Shown in pieces: positions 15,082 to 23,592 of a stretch of 64,000 nt of DNA. How positions within the stretch are numbered: position 1 is the first letter of the stretch; each line of letters opens with the position of its first letter. Below the pieces are notes generated by a model. It did no database searches. It worked only from the letters and a program-made list of their open reading frames with translations, and was not told the DNA's origin. Source of the DNA: Acinetobacter sp. XH1741 (GTDB lineage Bacteria; Pseudomonadota; Gammaproteobacteria; Pseudomonadales; Moraxellaceae); assembly GCF_041021895.1 (NCBI RefSeq), contig NZ_CP157428.1, forward strand, positions 1,674,001 to 1,738,000, written 5' to 3'. A program made the translations under genes and the position numbers.

Positions 15082-18000
15082 ATGGCTAATGAGAATACAC
15101 AGCAGAAAGAAATTAAAAAACAACCTACTGTTGAACTTGCTGTTTTTAACTTAAATAGCGTGACGGATGTAGCAGACTTGCAAATGATCGCAAATCAGGT
15201 TCAGCTGTATTTACAAGTTTGCGGAAATACCTCATTAGAACAAATAAAAAGTAAGGCCAACATAACCACGATTGCTAATATCTTTGCATTGACTGGTAGT
15301 GTACTAGACCTAATGCTTTATGCCACAGATAAGAAAACTGGTGATGCTGCCGCACAACGTGGAGCATTACTTGCGGCAAATTTAATTGGTTTATTTTCAG
15401 AACCGAATAACGAAGCACATGCACGCATGGCTTTACGTCCAATGTTTGGTTTAATGGCAGAATGCTTATATCGAGAAAATGGAAAAATTAAAGAAACTGA
15501 TATTAAGCGTTTAGGTTTACATCTCAATGCGATGATCGCTGGAGATTTAGAGAAGTTTTTAAAAGAGACTCAAGCGAAGTTAAGCAGTCTACTTACTGGC
15601 GCTACAACATTGGGTGTAACTATCCTACAAAGTATGGCGACCCCAGCAACAGGTATAAATGCAGGAATAACCACTGCGGCAGGTGCAAGTGCAGAAAAAC
15701 GAGATCCGAAACTCAAATTTACCAACTGGGCTGTTCCACTCATTGATTTATTAGGGAAGCCGAGCCAAGCAAATTTAACCCCTAAAATACAACCAAATAT
15801 AACAAGTCGTTTGCAACAAGAAGCAACTCAAGCTATTGCGACTTTAAGTCAAACTTTACAACAACAAGCAAATGCTAGCCAAAAATATACTTTAGCATGG
15901 CTATTACAAGAAACTCTGAAAGCCATACAAGTATTAGAAAATAAAGGTAGTACGAGTGTGCCAATCAACCAGACGGGTGAATATGAACGGCATACAAAAG
16001 GAGATACTTTAGAGTTCGTAAGTTTACAGGCAGATGCTTTAAATGCTCCCCCATGTGAAGGTGCAGATTCGCAATCTGGAAAAAGTATTAGCTATTCAAT
16101 TGGTGCTGAACGGGTTCAACATGCAGACTTCTATTTACCAAAAATAGGTTTTTCTTTTATACGGCAATATAACTCACAAATGGATGAGTTTGATCAAAGC
16201 ATGGTCGGTGCACGTTGGATGATGCCATTTTCCAATATGATTCAACAAACTGTCCAAGGCTATCTATTTATTGATAGTAAAGGGCGAAAGCATCAACTGC
16301 CAGCTTCCATTACATTTGAAAATTATGAAGTACCTTATGAGGGATGGATTATTAAACCCCTTGAAAATGGAGATCTGATTCTAAACTTCGGTGGAGATTG
16401 GTCTTTTCAATTCCATCAGTTTTCAGTTGACCAGGCTTATCAATTGATTCAACAATTCAACGAAAAAACACAAGAAAAGATCGATTTAAGTTATCTTATT
16501 TTCGATAAAACTGCTTATCTTCAACATATTGATTTTCAATTAGAACATGCCAAGCACCAATTAAAATTTGCTTTTAGTGAGCAAATTAAAATCATTGCGG
16601 TGTTTTTAGATGATAAAGCTGAGCCATTAGCACGTTATGAATATGATACCCAAGGTAACTTGATTAAAGCCATTGACCAAAATGGCCATACAAGAACTTA
16701 TGAATATAACCAATTTCATCAGCTAACACGTTATACAGACCGTACAGGGCGTGGACAAAATATTCGCTATGAATCAACAGACGCCAAAGCTAAAGCGATA
16801 GAGGAATGGGCCGATGATGGTAGTTTCCATACCAAACTAAAATGGCATCCGCGCTTACGTCAAGTAGCAGTTTACGATGCTTATGGGGTTCCAACTTATT
16901 ACTATTTCGATCTGAATGGACTTACATATCGCACTCATTTAGCGGATGGGCGTGAGTCATGGTATAGCCGTGATGGGCAAAAGCGTATTACTCGTCAAAT
17001 TGATTTTGAAGGGCGAGAGACTCAACAAGAATATAATGATCGAGATCAACTTGTTAAGATTGTTCAGCCAAACGGTGGAATAATTCGTTTTGCATATAAT
17101 GAACAGGGTAATTTAGTTGAAATTAAAGACCCAGAAGGCAGTATTTGGAAACGGGAGTATGATGAAAATGGTAATCTTAATAAGGAAATTAATCCATTAG
17201 GGCATATCACACAGTACAAATATAACAATGATAATCAACTGGTTGAAGTCATTGATGGAAAAGGTGGTGTTAAGAAAATTCAATATAATGAATTGGGGCA
17301 GATGATTTCATATACCGATTGCTCAAGTAAGAGTAATACATGGGAATATGATGAAGATGGTGCACTGACAGCTCAACAAACTGCAAATAATAAAGTTATA
17401 CAGTATTTTTACAGTACCAAAGGCCGAGATAAAGGACAGCTACAAAGTATTATTTATCCTGATGGGCTAAAAGAATACTTTGAACATGATGAAGAAGGAC
17501 GTTTACTTAAATATACCGATACCAAAGGTTTAGTAACGGAATATAAGTACAATCAAGTTGGCTTATTAGAGCAGCGTATTGATGCCAATCGACATAGCAT
17601 AGCTTATCAATGGGACAAACAAGGCCGCATTCACAAGGTGATTAATCAGAATCAAGCCGAATATTTGTTTGGATACAATCCGTATGGATATTTGATACGT
17701 GAACAGGCCTTTGATGGAGAGGAAAAGCACTATAGTTACAATGAGAACGGAAGGTTATTTCAAATCCATCAACCAAATATACTGACCCAATTTGAATATT
17801 ATGCAGATGGACAAATTGCTTCGAAAAGCTTTACCCACTTATATACAGGGCAGAAACAAATAGAACAATTTGACTATAACCTGAATAATCAACTGAGCCG
17901 AGTCAGTAATGAGGTTAGCCAAATTGATTTCTATTACAATGCACTTGGGCAGTCGGTTAGAGAGCACCAGCATTATAAAATTCCAGAACTGAAACCGCTC

Positions 18001-19767
18001 ACAGCAGTATTACATTATGAATATGATGAGCTTGGAAATTTAATTAAAACAATTCGACCTGATGGTCAAACATTGAATCATCTTGTTTATGGTTCAGGGC
18101 ATATTTATGCAATTGGTTTAAATAACCAAGAAGTTGCTTCATTTCAGCGTGATGATTTGCATAGAGAAACAACACGACTATTAGCAAATGGGCTCATGCA
18201 AATCAAACAATATAATGATGTGGGATTACTGAGTTCACAGTTCATTCAACCTGAGCAAGAAACTCAAGAATATTTACAATATCAAGCGCATAGACACTAT
18301 CAATACGATCAAAACTATTTGCTTAGTCAAGTCGAAGATAGCCGTTTGGGTAGGTTCAATTATCAATATGACCCAATTGGGCGTTTAATTGCAGTTCAAA
18401 GTTTACATAAAACAGAAAGCTTTAGCTTTGATCCGGCAGGTAACTTAATTGATTCTGACTCGGTATTAAGTCCAGCACAAATTAAAAATAACCTTATTAA
18501 AAGTTATAAAGGTAAACACTACCAATATGATACTCAAGGTAATGTGACAGAGATTATTCAAGCGGGCAAAAACCTTAAACTGATTTGGGATAACCAAAAC
18601 AGACTTATTCGAAGTGATAATAATGGTCTAGTTACAGAATATGGTTATGATGTATTTGGTCGTCGACTCTACAAAAAAACATCTAATGAGTTAACCATAT
18701 TTGGTTGGGATGGCGATTTAATGATATGGGAATCATTTAAATCGGCACAGACTAGTTATACAAAGCACTATATTTATGAACCTGATAGCTTCACTCCATT
18801 GTTACAAGCAGGCTATAAGGATTTCATTCAACTAATAGAAACTCCTGATTATCAGGAATATCAAACAAAACCATATTCTATTTATAAAGATCCAGTATGG
18901 AATAGTATTACTCGGAAAAAGCGTGCTGATGTAGAGCAAATAACATTTTACCACTGTGATCAGGTAGGAACACCACAAACCATGACCAATACCCGCGGTG
19001 AATGTGTATGGGAAATTCTTCAAGACACATGGGGCGCGGCATCACAAATTAAAGCGATAAATCAAGATAATCCATTTGAGCAAAATAATCTACGCTTTCA
19101 AGGACAATATTACGACCGTGAAACAGAACTGCACTATAACCGTTATCGTTATTATGAACCTCATAGTGCAAGATATATAAGTAAAGACCCGATTGGTTTG
19201 AATGGTGGATTTCATACATCTGCTTATGTAGAAAATCCAACTAAGTTAACTGACCCGTATGGATTATCTCCTGATATTTCAATTCCTGGTATGAAAGGAG
19301 ACCCAAGAATGAAAGATAGGTCAACATTAGTTCAGGCAACTGATAGAGCGTTGAATGGAACAAGTGCTAATATTAGTGGTGCACTAGGATTAGGTATAAC
19401 ACATAGCACTACTTATGCAGGAGGTGGGAGGGCTGTACATTCTACTGGACGAACGTTAGGTTTAGGTGTTTCGGCTAGTACTACGCGGGATATACTTAAT
19501 ATAGGTAATAAACCTGATGGTAGATATATAGAAGCTTGTGGAGGTGTTGGTGCTAATTGGTTTGGACAAATTTGTGGTGGGTATTCTTGGTCTGGAAAAT
19601 CATTTTATGCGGTCATAAAAGGTGGAAGTGGAGCAGGAGCTGGTTTAGGAATTACAGATGGGTGGCAAAATACATCAGATTATATACCTGAACAACCAGT
19701 CTATACTATTCCACCAGAAAAAATGCCAGTAATTCCGGCTCAGCCATTTAATTTTCCAAGGTTCTAA
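15082..19767 (+). CDS. rhs: Rhs-family type VI effector with glycine-rich C-terminal tip (Rhs locus 2)
   Basis: 1561 residues; ATG start with AAAGG upstream, 70 bases after vgrG. No signal peptide. Residues 1-290 form an N-terminal helical region with a hydrophobic stretch near 165-200 (LTGATTLGVTILQSMAT) and no clear PAAR motif. Residues 320-1330 are the Rhs/YD shell, beginning with the DUF6531-like SIGAERVQHADFYLPKIGFS. The core end is RYYEPHSARYISKDPIGLNG, then TDPYGL at about 1390-1395. The tip of about 170 residues is Gly/Ser-rich, with LGLGITHSTTYAGGG, EACGGVGANWFGQICGGYSW and GGSGAGAGLGITDG, and ends with a Pro-rich tail. I do not recognise the toxin class; the glycine-zipper-like pattern would fit membrane insertion. 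Neighbours support VgrG delivery and membrane or periplasmic immunity. Confidence 0.92.
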   Translation: MANENTQQKEIKKQPTVELAVFNLNSVTDVADLQMIANQVQLYLQVCGNTSLEQIKSKANITTIANIFALTGSVLDLMLYATDKKTGDAAAQRGALLAANLIGLFSEPNNEAHARMALRPMFGLMAECLYRENGKIKETDIKRLGLHLNAMIAGDLEKFLKETQAKLSSLLTGATTLGVTILQSMATPATGINAGITTAAGASAEKRDPKLKFTNWAVPLIDLLGKPSQANLTPKIQPNITSRLQQEATQAIATLSQTLQQQANASQKYTLAWLLQETLKAIQVLENKGSTSVPINQTGEYERHTKGDTLEFVSLQADALNAPPCEGADSQSGKSISYSIGAERVQHADFYLPKIGFSFIRQYNSQMDEFDQSMVGARWMMPFSNMIQQTVQGYLFIDSKGRKHQLPASITFENYEVPYEGWIIKPLENGDLILNFGGDWSFQFHQFSVDQAYQLIQQFNEKTQEKIDLSYLIFDKTAYLQHIDFQLEHAKHQLKFAFSEQIKIIAVFLDDKAEPLARYEYDTQGNLIKAIDQNGHTRTYEYNQFHQLTRYTDRTGRGQNIRYESTDAKAKAIEEWADDGSFHTKLKWHPRLRQVAVYDAYGVPTYYYFDLNGLTYRTHLADGRESWYSRDGQKRITRQIDFEGRETQQEYNDRDQLVKIVQPNGGIIRFAYNEQGNLVEIKDPEGSIWKREYDENGNLNKEINPLGHITQYKYNNDNQLVEVIDGKGGVKKIQYNELGQMISYTDCSSKSNTWEYDEDGALTAQQTANNKVIQYFYSTKGRDKGQLQSIIYPDGLKEYFEHDEEGRLLKYTDTKGLVTEYKYNQVGLLEQRIDANRHSIAYQWDKQGRIHKVINQNQAEYLFGYNPYGYLIREQAFDGEEKHYSYNENGRLFQIHQPNILTQFEYYADGQIASKSFTHLYTGQKQIEQFDYNLNNQLSRVSNEVSQIDFYYNALGQSVREHQHYKIPELKPLTAVLHYEYDELGNLIKTIRPDGQTLNHLVYGSGHIYAIGLNNQEVASFQRDDLHRETTRLLANGLMQIKQYNDVGLLSSQFIQPEQETQEYLQYQAHRHYQYDQNYLLSQVEDSRLGRFNYQYDPIGRLIAVQSLHKTESFSFDPAGNLIDSDSVLSPAQIKNNLIKSYKGKHYQYDTQGNVTEIIQAGKNLKLIWDNQNRLIRSDNNGLVTEYGYDVFGRRLYKKTSNELTIFGWDGDLMIWESFKSAQTSYTKHYIYEPDSFTPLLQAGYKDFIQLIETPDYQEYQTKPYSIYKDPVWNSITRKKRADVEQITFYHCDQVGTPQTMTNTRGECVWEILQDTWGAASQIKAINQDNPFEQNNLRFQGQYYDRETELHYNRYRYYEPHSARYISKDPIGLNGGFHTSAYVENPTKLTDPYGLSPDISIPGMKGDPRMKDRSTLVQATDRALNGTSANISGALGLGITHSTTYAGGGRAVHSTGRTLGLGVSASTTRDILNIGNKPDGRYIEACGGVGANWFGQICGGYSWSGKSFYAVIKGGSGAGAGLGITDGWQNTSDYIPEQPVYTIPPEKMPVIPAQPFNFPRF

Positions 19768-19771
19768 TTAT

Positions 19772-20065
19772 ATGGAAATACTATTTTATTTAAGATGGTT
19801 TTTGGTTTTTTTATTTGTCTCTAATTTCATTCTAATGATGTATTTCTTATATAGGTATTATATTTATAACAATATGGCAACAGATATTTGGAATTTTTTT
19901 TCAAAGAATAATAGTTTTAACAAGGTAATGAGCGATATTGTTTTTAAGAAAAAAAATAATTATCAAAAAATTACTAAGCTAATAAGGTTAACATATTGGT
20001 TAGTAGGTTTGTTTCTTTGTTTAAGTATATGGAGTGTCGGTTATTATGAAGCCAATTTTATGTAG
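19772..20065 (+). CDS. Two-helix membrane protein, candidate immunity protein for Rhs locus 2
   Basis: 97 residues starting four bases after the Rhs stop, with AAGG ten bases upstream. Two transmembrane segments (about residues 5-30 and 74-92) surround a basic loop rich in Lys and Asn. No family match is recognised. A membrane protein directly after the toxin tip is a common immunity arrangement for toxins that attack the inner membrane. It overlaps the next gene by 20 bases. Confidence 0.6.
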   Translation: MEILFYLRWFLVFLFVSNFILMMYFLYRYYIYNNMATDIWNFFSKNNSFNKVMSDIVFKKKNNYQKITKLIRLTYWLVGLFLCLSIWSVGYYEANFM

Positions 20066-20786
20066 TTTTTTATTTTTTTTAACTTTGATTAAACCTGCTT
20101 TTGCTTGTGAGAAAATTGAATATTCTAATCAGATTAAAAACTCTAATTTTGATCTCAATATTTTAAGTTTACAAGGAAATCTAAAAAAGATCAATGAGGT
20201 AATAAATGGCTTACCTGATGGATTTTATAAAGAGTATATTCTAGGTGTGAGTTTTTTAGACGGGAAAACAAAGTTGGTTGATTTAAAAGAAGCTGAAAAA
20301 CATTTGATAAATTCTGCTAAGTATTGTTTCTCACCAGCACATTATTCTCTAGGATACTTATACTATTTAGAAAATAAATTAGAAGACTCTAAGAAATGGC
20401 TCCTTTCAGCAAAGAAACTTGGTGATAGTTTATCAGCATATCAGTTAGGTTTGATTTATATAAAAGAAAATAACCCTGAGAAGATGTTAGAGAGTTTAGA
20501 TTTTGCTGAAAAAACAGATTTTACACCTGCTATAACAGAGTTGGGAGTACAATATTATGATGGTAAAATTATAAATAAAGACTTAATAAAAGCATTTAAA
20601 TATTTTGAAAAAGCGGCCTTAAGAAATGATCCTTTAGCTCAAAATAATGTAGGGTGGATGTATGAAAATGGAGAAGGGGGAGTAAACGTAAATAAAGAAA
20701 AAGCATTGTATTGGTATAGAAAAGCTTATGATAACGGATTTTCTGGAGCATATGAGAATTATAGTAGGCTGTTGGGTAAGAAATAA
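20046..20786 (+). CDS. Periplasmic Sel1-repeat (TPR-like) protein, possible second immunity factor
   Basis: 246 residues from the ATG at 20046, chosen because it gives a clean Sec signal peptide (MKPILCSFLFFLTLIKPAFA); GGAG lies 11 bases upstream. Residues of about 75-240 contain Sel1-like repeats, for example SPAHYSLGYLYYLENK, DPLAQNNVGWMYENGEG and KALYWYRKAYDNG. Sel1 repeats mediate protein-protein contacts and occur in several immunity proteins next to Rhs or T6SS lipase effectors. The start overlaps the 97-residue gene, indicating co-translation. Whether this or the upstream gene, or both, neutralises the Rhs tip cannot be told from sequence. Confidence 0.75.
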   Translation: MKPILCSFLFFLTLIKPAFACEKIEYSNQIKNSNFDLNILSLQGNLKKINEVINGLPDGFYKEYILGVSFLDGKTKLVDLKEAEKHLINSAKYCFSPAHYSLGYLYYLENKLEDSKKWLLSAKKLGDSLSAYQLGLIYIKENNPEKMLESLDFAEKTDFTPAITELGVQYYDGKIINKDLIKAFKYFEKAALRNDPLAQNNVGWMYENGEGGVNVNKEKALYWYRKAYDNGFSGAYENYSRLLGKK

Positions 20787-21055
20787 GTTTTTAAGTATTT
20801 GAGAGGTGGTTTTTTTAAATAACTAAATTATCAATTTTAAATTATTAAAGATAAATTTTAAGATAGCATGTAGATTTGGTTTTTATATTTATAGAAGGTA
20901 ATAATTATGAGTTGTTTTTTTGGTAAGATTTGTATTTTTAATTTAAAAGTAAAACTGCTGATAGGATTTTAAAGCTATGAATAAACTAGTTTTATTAATA
21001 GTAAATTAAGGGGGTTTTCATATGTATAATAAGTATTTTAAAAATTAGTGTAAGT
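20787..21055. other. AT-rich spacer, no gene seen
   Basis: About 270 very AT-rich bases between the Sel1 gene and the toxin relic. No ORF, tRNA or clear terminator was recognised. Confidence 0.5.
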
Positions 21056-21133
21056 ATGAAAAGTATAGGTTTTAATTTCAGATATATTGTCGATACCCAA
21101 GGCAGAACCATTACGGGAGCGATTAAGGACTAA
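21056..21133 (+). pseudogene. Relic of a lost toxin C-terminus
   Basis: An open stretch of 25 codons ends in TAA at 21131-21133. Its end reads FRYIVDTQGRTITGAIKD, the kind of beta-hairpin tail found at the very end of many polymorphic toxin domains (a VVD-x-G-x-ITAY-like tail, as in EndoU- or RNase-type tips). Codons upstream degenerate within about 130 bases. The AAGGAC of its last codons is the ribosome site of the following lipoprotein gene, as expected for a former toxin-immunity pair. Confidence 0.55.
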
Positions 21134-21135
21134 AT

Positions 21136-21573
21136 ATGAAATTAAATAAATTGAGTTTAGCAGCTTTTATGCTTTTCACATTCACTGGTTGTGGTGGAGG
21201 TGGTGGAATTTATCCACAGCCTTCAGATAAGTATCCATTTGAAGCAAAAATGAAAGCATTGTTAGGCGATAATCTTAAAATTGTAAATTCGTTGCGTAAA
21301 GCAGAAGTTCAAATTTCTTCTTTTAGATTTGAAAAAGATCCCAATAAATTGAAAAAAGTAATTAATCAATTAGAAAAAGATGGTTGGATATTAAAGGGTC
21401 ATGGACAAGGGGTAGATACATACTGTTTAGGAGCTAATAATAGTATTAATATTGTTAGTCCTACTGCAATTGGTGTTTATGACTATCAAGGTGGTAAACT
21501 AAATATAACTGATTATAATTCTGATGCTATATCTTATAGTTATAATAAATGGGGTGAGGATTTGTGTGAGTAA
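21136..21573 (+). CDS. Lipoprotein, orphan immunity candidate (paralogue 1)
   Basis: 145 residues; ATG with AAGGAC five bases upstream. The signal ends in the lipobox FTGC (Cys19), followed by Gly-rich text and YPQPSDKYPFEAKMKALLG. The conserved core includes QLEKDGWILKGHGQGVDTYC and ends YNKWGEDLCE. No known domain is recognised. The next gene encodes a close paralogue and overlaps it by eight bases. With a toxin tail immediately upstream, it is best read as an immunity gene whose toxin has been lost. Confidence 0.65.
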   Translation: MKLNKLSLAAFMLFTFTGCGGGGGIYPQPSDKYPFEAKMKALLGDNLKIVNSLRKAEVQISSFRFEKDPNKLKKVINQLEKDGWILKGHGQGVDTYCLGANNSINIVSPTAIGVYDYQGGKLNITDYNSDAISYSYNKWGEDLCE

Positions 21574-21997
21574 TTTTTTCAGATATATAGCACTATTTTT
21601 CTTGTTTTTACAGGTGGGTTGTTCTAATGGAGTGTATGAACAGCCTAAGGATAAATATCCTTTTAAAGGTAAAATGATAGAGTTTTTAGGAAATGATATT
21701 GAAATTATAGATTCTATAAATAAATATGAAGCTCAAGTTTCTTATTTCGAATTTACTAAAGACCCTAGGAAGTTAGAGAAAATAGTCAGGCATTTAGACA
21801 AAGATGGATGGGTGTTAAAAGGACAAGGGCAAGGAGTTGATACATATTGTTTAGGTCTAAAGAATAAAATTAATATAGTGAGCCCGATCTTTGGGAAGAT
21901 TCAAGATTATAAAGGCGGGGAGTTGAAAGTAACTAATTATGATGTTAATACGGTTTTGTATCGATACTATAAGTGGGGAGATAATTTGTGTGAATAA
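21566..21997 (+). CDS. Lipoprotein, orphan immunity candidate (paralogue 2)
   Basis: 143 residues from a GTG at 21566 with TGAGGA just upstream, which overlaps the preceding stop by eight bases. An upstream in-frame ATG (21524) would spoil the signal peptide. The lipobox is LQVGC, then the mature part follows paralogue 1 closely: EQPKDKYPFKGKM, HLDKDGWVLKGQGQGVDTYC, YKWGDNLCE. Tandem duplication of immunity genes widens the range of toxin variants resisted; that role here is inferred. Confidence 0.65.
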   Translation: MSNFFRYIALFFLFLQVGCSNGVYEQPKDKYPFKGKMIEFLGNDIEIIDSINKYEAQVSYFEFTKDPRKLEKIVRHLDKDGWVLKGQGQGVDTYCLGLKNKINIVSPIFGKIQDYKGGELKVTNYDVNTVLYRYYKWGDNLCE

Positions 21998-22145
21998 TTT
22001 CGTGGTTAAATAACTAGCTGGAATAACAGTTTTGTTGCTATTGATTTTGTAAACTAGCTATTCTAGTCAAACTTATAAGACGATAAAAATATAATTATTT
22101 TATTAAAGAGGCTTTTTAAACAATATTTTCACTATTAAAACTCTA

Positions 22146-22166
22146 AGCCAAACAACTTGTTTGGCT
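22146..22166. terminator. Hairpin between convergent orphan-immunity and secreted-protein genes
   Basis: AGCCAAAC (22146-22153) pairs perfectly with GTTTGGCT (22159-22166), followed on the plus strand by CTTATTTT. Probably a terminator serving the convergent genes. Confidence 0.65.
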
Positions 22167-22191
22167 CTTATTTTCAGAATTTAATTCCTAT

Positions 22192-22662
22192 CTATTGAGA
22201 CTGAACTAAGTCACGTTCGCGGCATGATAATTCATAGTAATTACCTTTTGGCAGAGAACGAATTTTAAAGCCATAATAATCACTCGTTGACTCTATAGGA
22301 CCGACACTACATTGATTTGTTTTTGCAAATTTTTCAATCAATTTCAAATTAGATGTTTGCTTAAATACAGCTCCCCAACCTTCACTCACACAACAGCCTA
22401 CATATTCAGACATATATTCATCTGAAATGAGTACAAAGTTTTGTCCCATAAATTCATAAGGCTTTTTCAGTTTGTATATATCGTTATAGTCTGCTCGTGA
22501 AATATTAGGTTTTTTTGAGATATAGCCTTTTTGTTTGAGTATTTGGAACTTTAAAAAATCCTGAGGTCCAGTGCCAAGTCCTCGATAAACCGAATTATTA
22601 TCTTCTGCAAAGCTATATGAGCTAAGCATACTGACTAAACTTAAAAATAATATTTTTCTCAT
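22192..22662 (-). CDS. Secreted hypothetical protein
   Basis: 156 residues from the ATG at 22662; a TTG four codons earlier is less likely. A Sec signal peptide (MRKILFLSLVSMLSSYSFAE) precedes a mature domain of about 135 residues with four Cys (adjacent CC in VGCCVSEGWGAVF, TNQCSVG, LSCRERD), which could form two disulfides in the periplasm. No family is recognised. It sits at the edge of the toxin island between orphan immunity genes and the zinc-ribbon gene, so an immunity or effector-accessory role is possible but unsupported. Confidence 0.6.
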   Translation of the reverse strand: MRKILFLSLVSMLSSYSFAEDNNSVYRGLGTGPQDFLKFQILKQKGYISKKPNISRADYNDIYKLKKPYEFMGQNFVLISDEYMSEYVGCCVSEGWGAVFKQTSNLKLIEKFAKTNQCSVGPIESTSDYYGFKIRSLPKGNYYELSCRERDLVQSQ

Positions 22663-22771
22663 TTTAAATTTCAAAAGTTATATGAGGCCGCAATTCTTTC
22701 ATATCTTATGAGTAGCGTAAAGTAAGTAGCTGAATTAAATTATTTTTTGAGCTAGATGAGATAAGAGAGGG

Positions 22772-22806
22772 AGGAAAGTAATCTAAATGATGACTTTCCT
22801 TTTTTA
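22772..22806 (-). terminator. Hairpin downstream of the zinc-ribbon gene
   Basis: AGGAAAGT (22772-22779) and ACTTTCCT (22793-22800) form a stem; a T run follows on the plus strand. A related hairpin lies at about 3744-3784 beside tetR. Confidence 0.55.
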
Positions 22807-22848
22807 AAGTAAGAGAAAAGCTTTAAAACTAAGCTTAATAAAATAGGG

Positions 22849-23208
22849 TTATTTCTTTACTTTAAAACGGTATTTACATTTTAGACAGCGGTAGTCCTGA
22901 AAGATATTTTTATCGATCATTACACCTGCTTTTTTACCAAAAATATTGCCCACTACACCGCCAGTAATACCTGCACTAATTGCACCCACAAATGTTCCTA
23001 CAGTACCACCAACAATCACACCTAATGGCCCAGCCACAGTACCAATTGCTGCTCCTATCGAAGCACCCGTTGCAGCACCACCTACGGTACCCGCTGTTGT
23101 TCCCGCAGCTGTTAGTAAAACACCGCCAGTGGTTTTAAGCAGTTTGTCATGATCACGTGTTTCAACTTCTGTAGAACCACACTTCGGACATTGCAGCGTT
23201 TTTTCCAT
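22849..23208 (-). CDS. Glycine-zipper membrane protein with split zinc ribbon
   Basis: 119 residues from the ATG at 23208 (AGGA upstream); longer frames start in unlikely text. The N-terminus has a CPKCGS knuckle (residues 7-10) and the C-terminus a CLKCKYRF knuckle, which together could bind one zinc ion. Between them is a long Gly/Ala-rich hydrophobic segment with glycine-zipper spacing (GGAATGASIGAAIG, GGTVGTFVGAISAG, GGVVGNIFG). Such proteins may insert in membranes, but no function is established. A broken second copy lies at 10080-10262. Confidence 0.65.
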   Translation of the reverse strand: MEKTLQCPKCGSTEVETRDHDKLLKTTGGVLLTAAGTTAGTVGGAATGASIGAAIGTVAGPLGVIVGGTVGTFVGAISAGITGGVVGNIFGKKAGVMIDKNIFQDYRCLKCKYRFKVKK

Positions 23209-23556
23209 AAAATTTTTCCTGTCTTTCATCATTAAGTGACGCAGTGGATGGAACAAAATCAGTAAAGTGAGTAAAAGTGCTGCTTATGGTGAAGCGTCTT
23301 TTCCTGATTAATGATCGCAACGATATACCTGGTCAGCCACGATTTTAGCTGAACATTGGCACAAATATTTATAGATCATGTAAACACTTGTACTTTAATA
23401 ATGATCTCTTAAAAATGTCTTAAGCACCTTTTTTAAAAGGATCACATGTACCTAAAAGTAGCTAAGTGAACTGTGATTCAAAGGGGCACAATAAAGATAT
23501 TTGCCTGTTCAAATTTGCGGTAGTGGCAAGCTTGTTTATAAGTCCTTAAAACAAGA
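23209..23556. other. Intergenic, no gene seen
   Basis: About 350 bases upstream of the zinc-ribbon gene. They presumably hold its promoter; no operator or RNA could be recognised. Confidence 0.5.
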
Positions 23557-23583
23557 AAGGCTTATTCTATTTGAATAAGCCTT
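23557..23583 (-). terminator. Terminator of the aromatic/neutral amino-acid permease gene
   Basis: AAGGCTTATTC (23557-23567) and GAATAAGCCTT (23573-23583) form a perfect 11-bp stem, ten bases beyond the minus-strand permease stop. Confidence 0.8.
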
Positions 23584-23592
23584 CTAAGATGA

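Noticed and set aside
11805..20786. A full type VI secretion cluster
   Set aside because: Only VgrG, Rhs and immunity candidates are here; no sheath, baseplate, Hcp or ClpV genes are present in the window.
22946..23152. Pro/Ala/Val-rich 68-residue plus-strand ORF
   Set aside because: It is the complement of the Gly/Ala-rich glycine-zipper codons.
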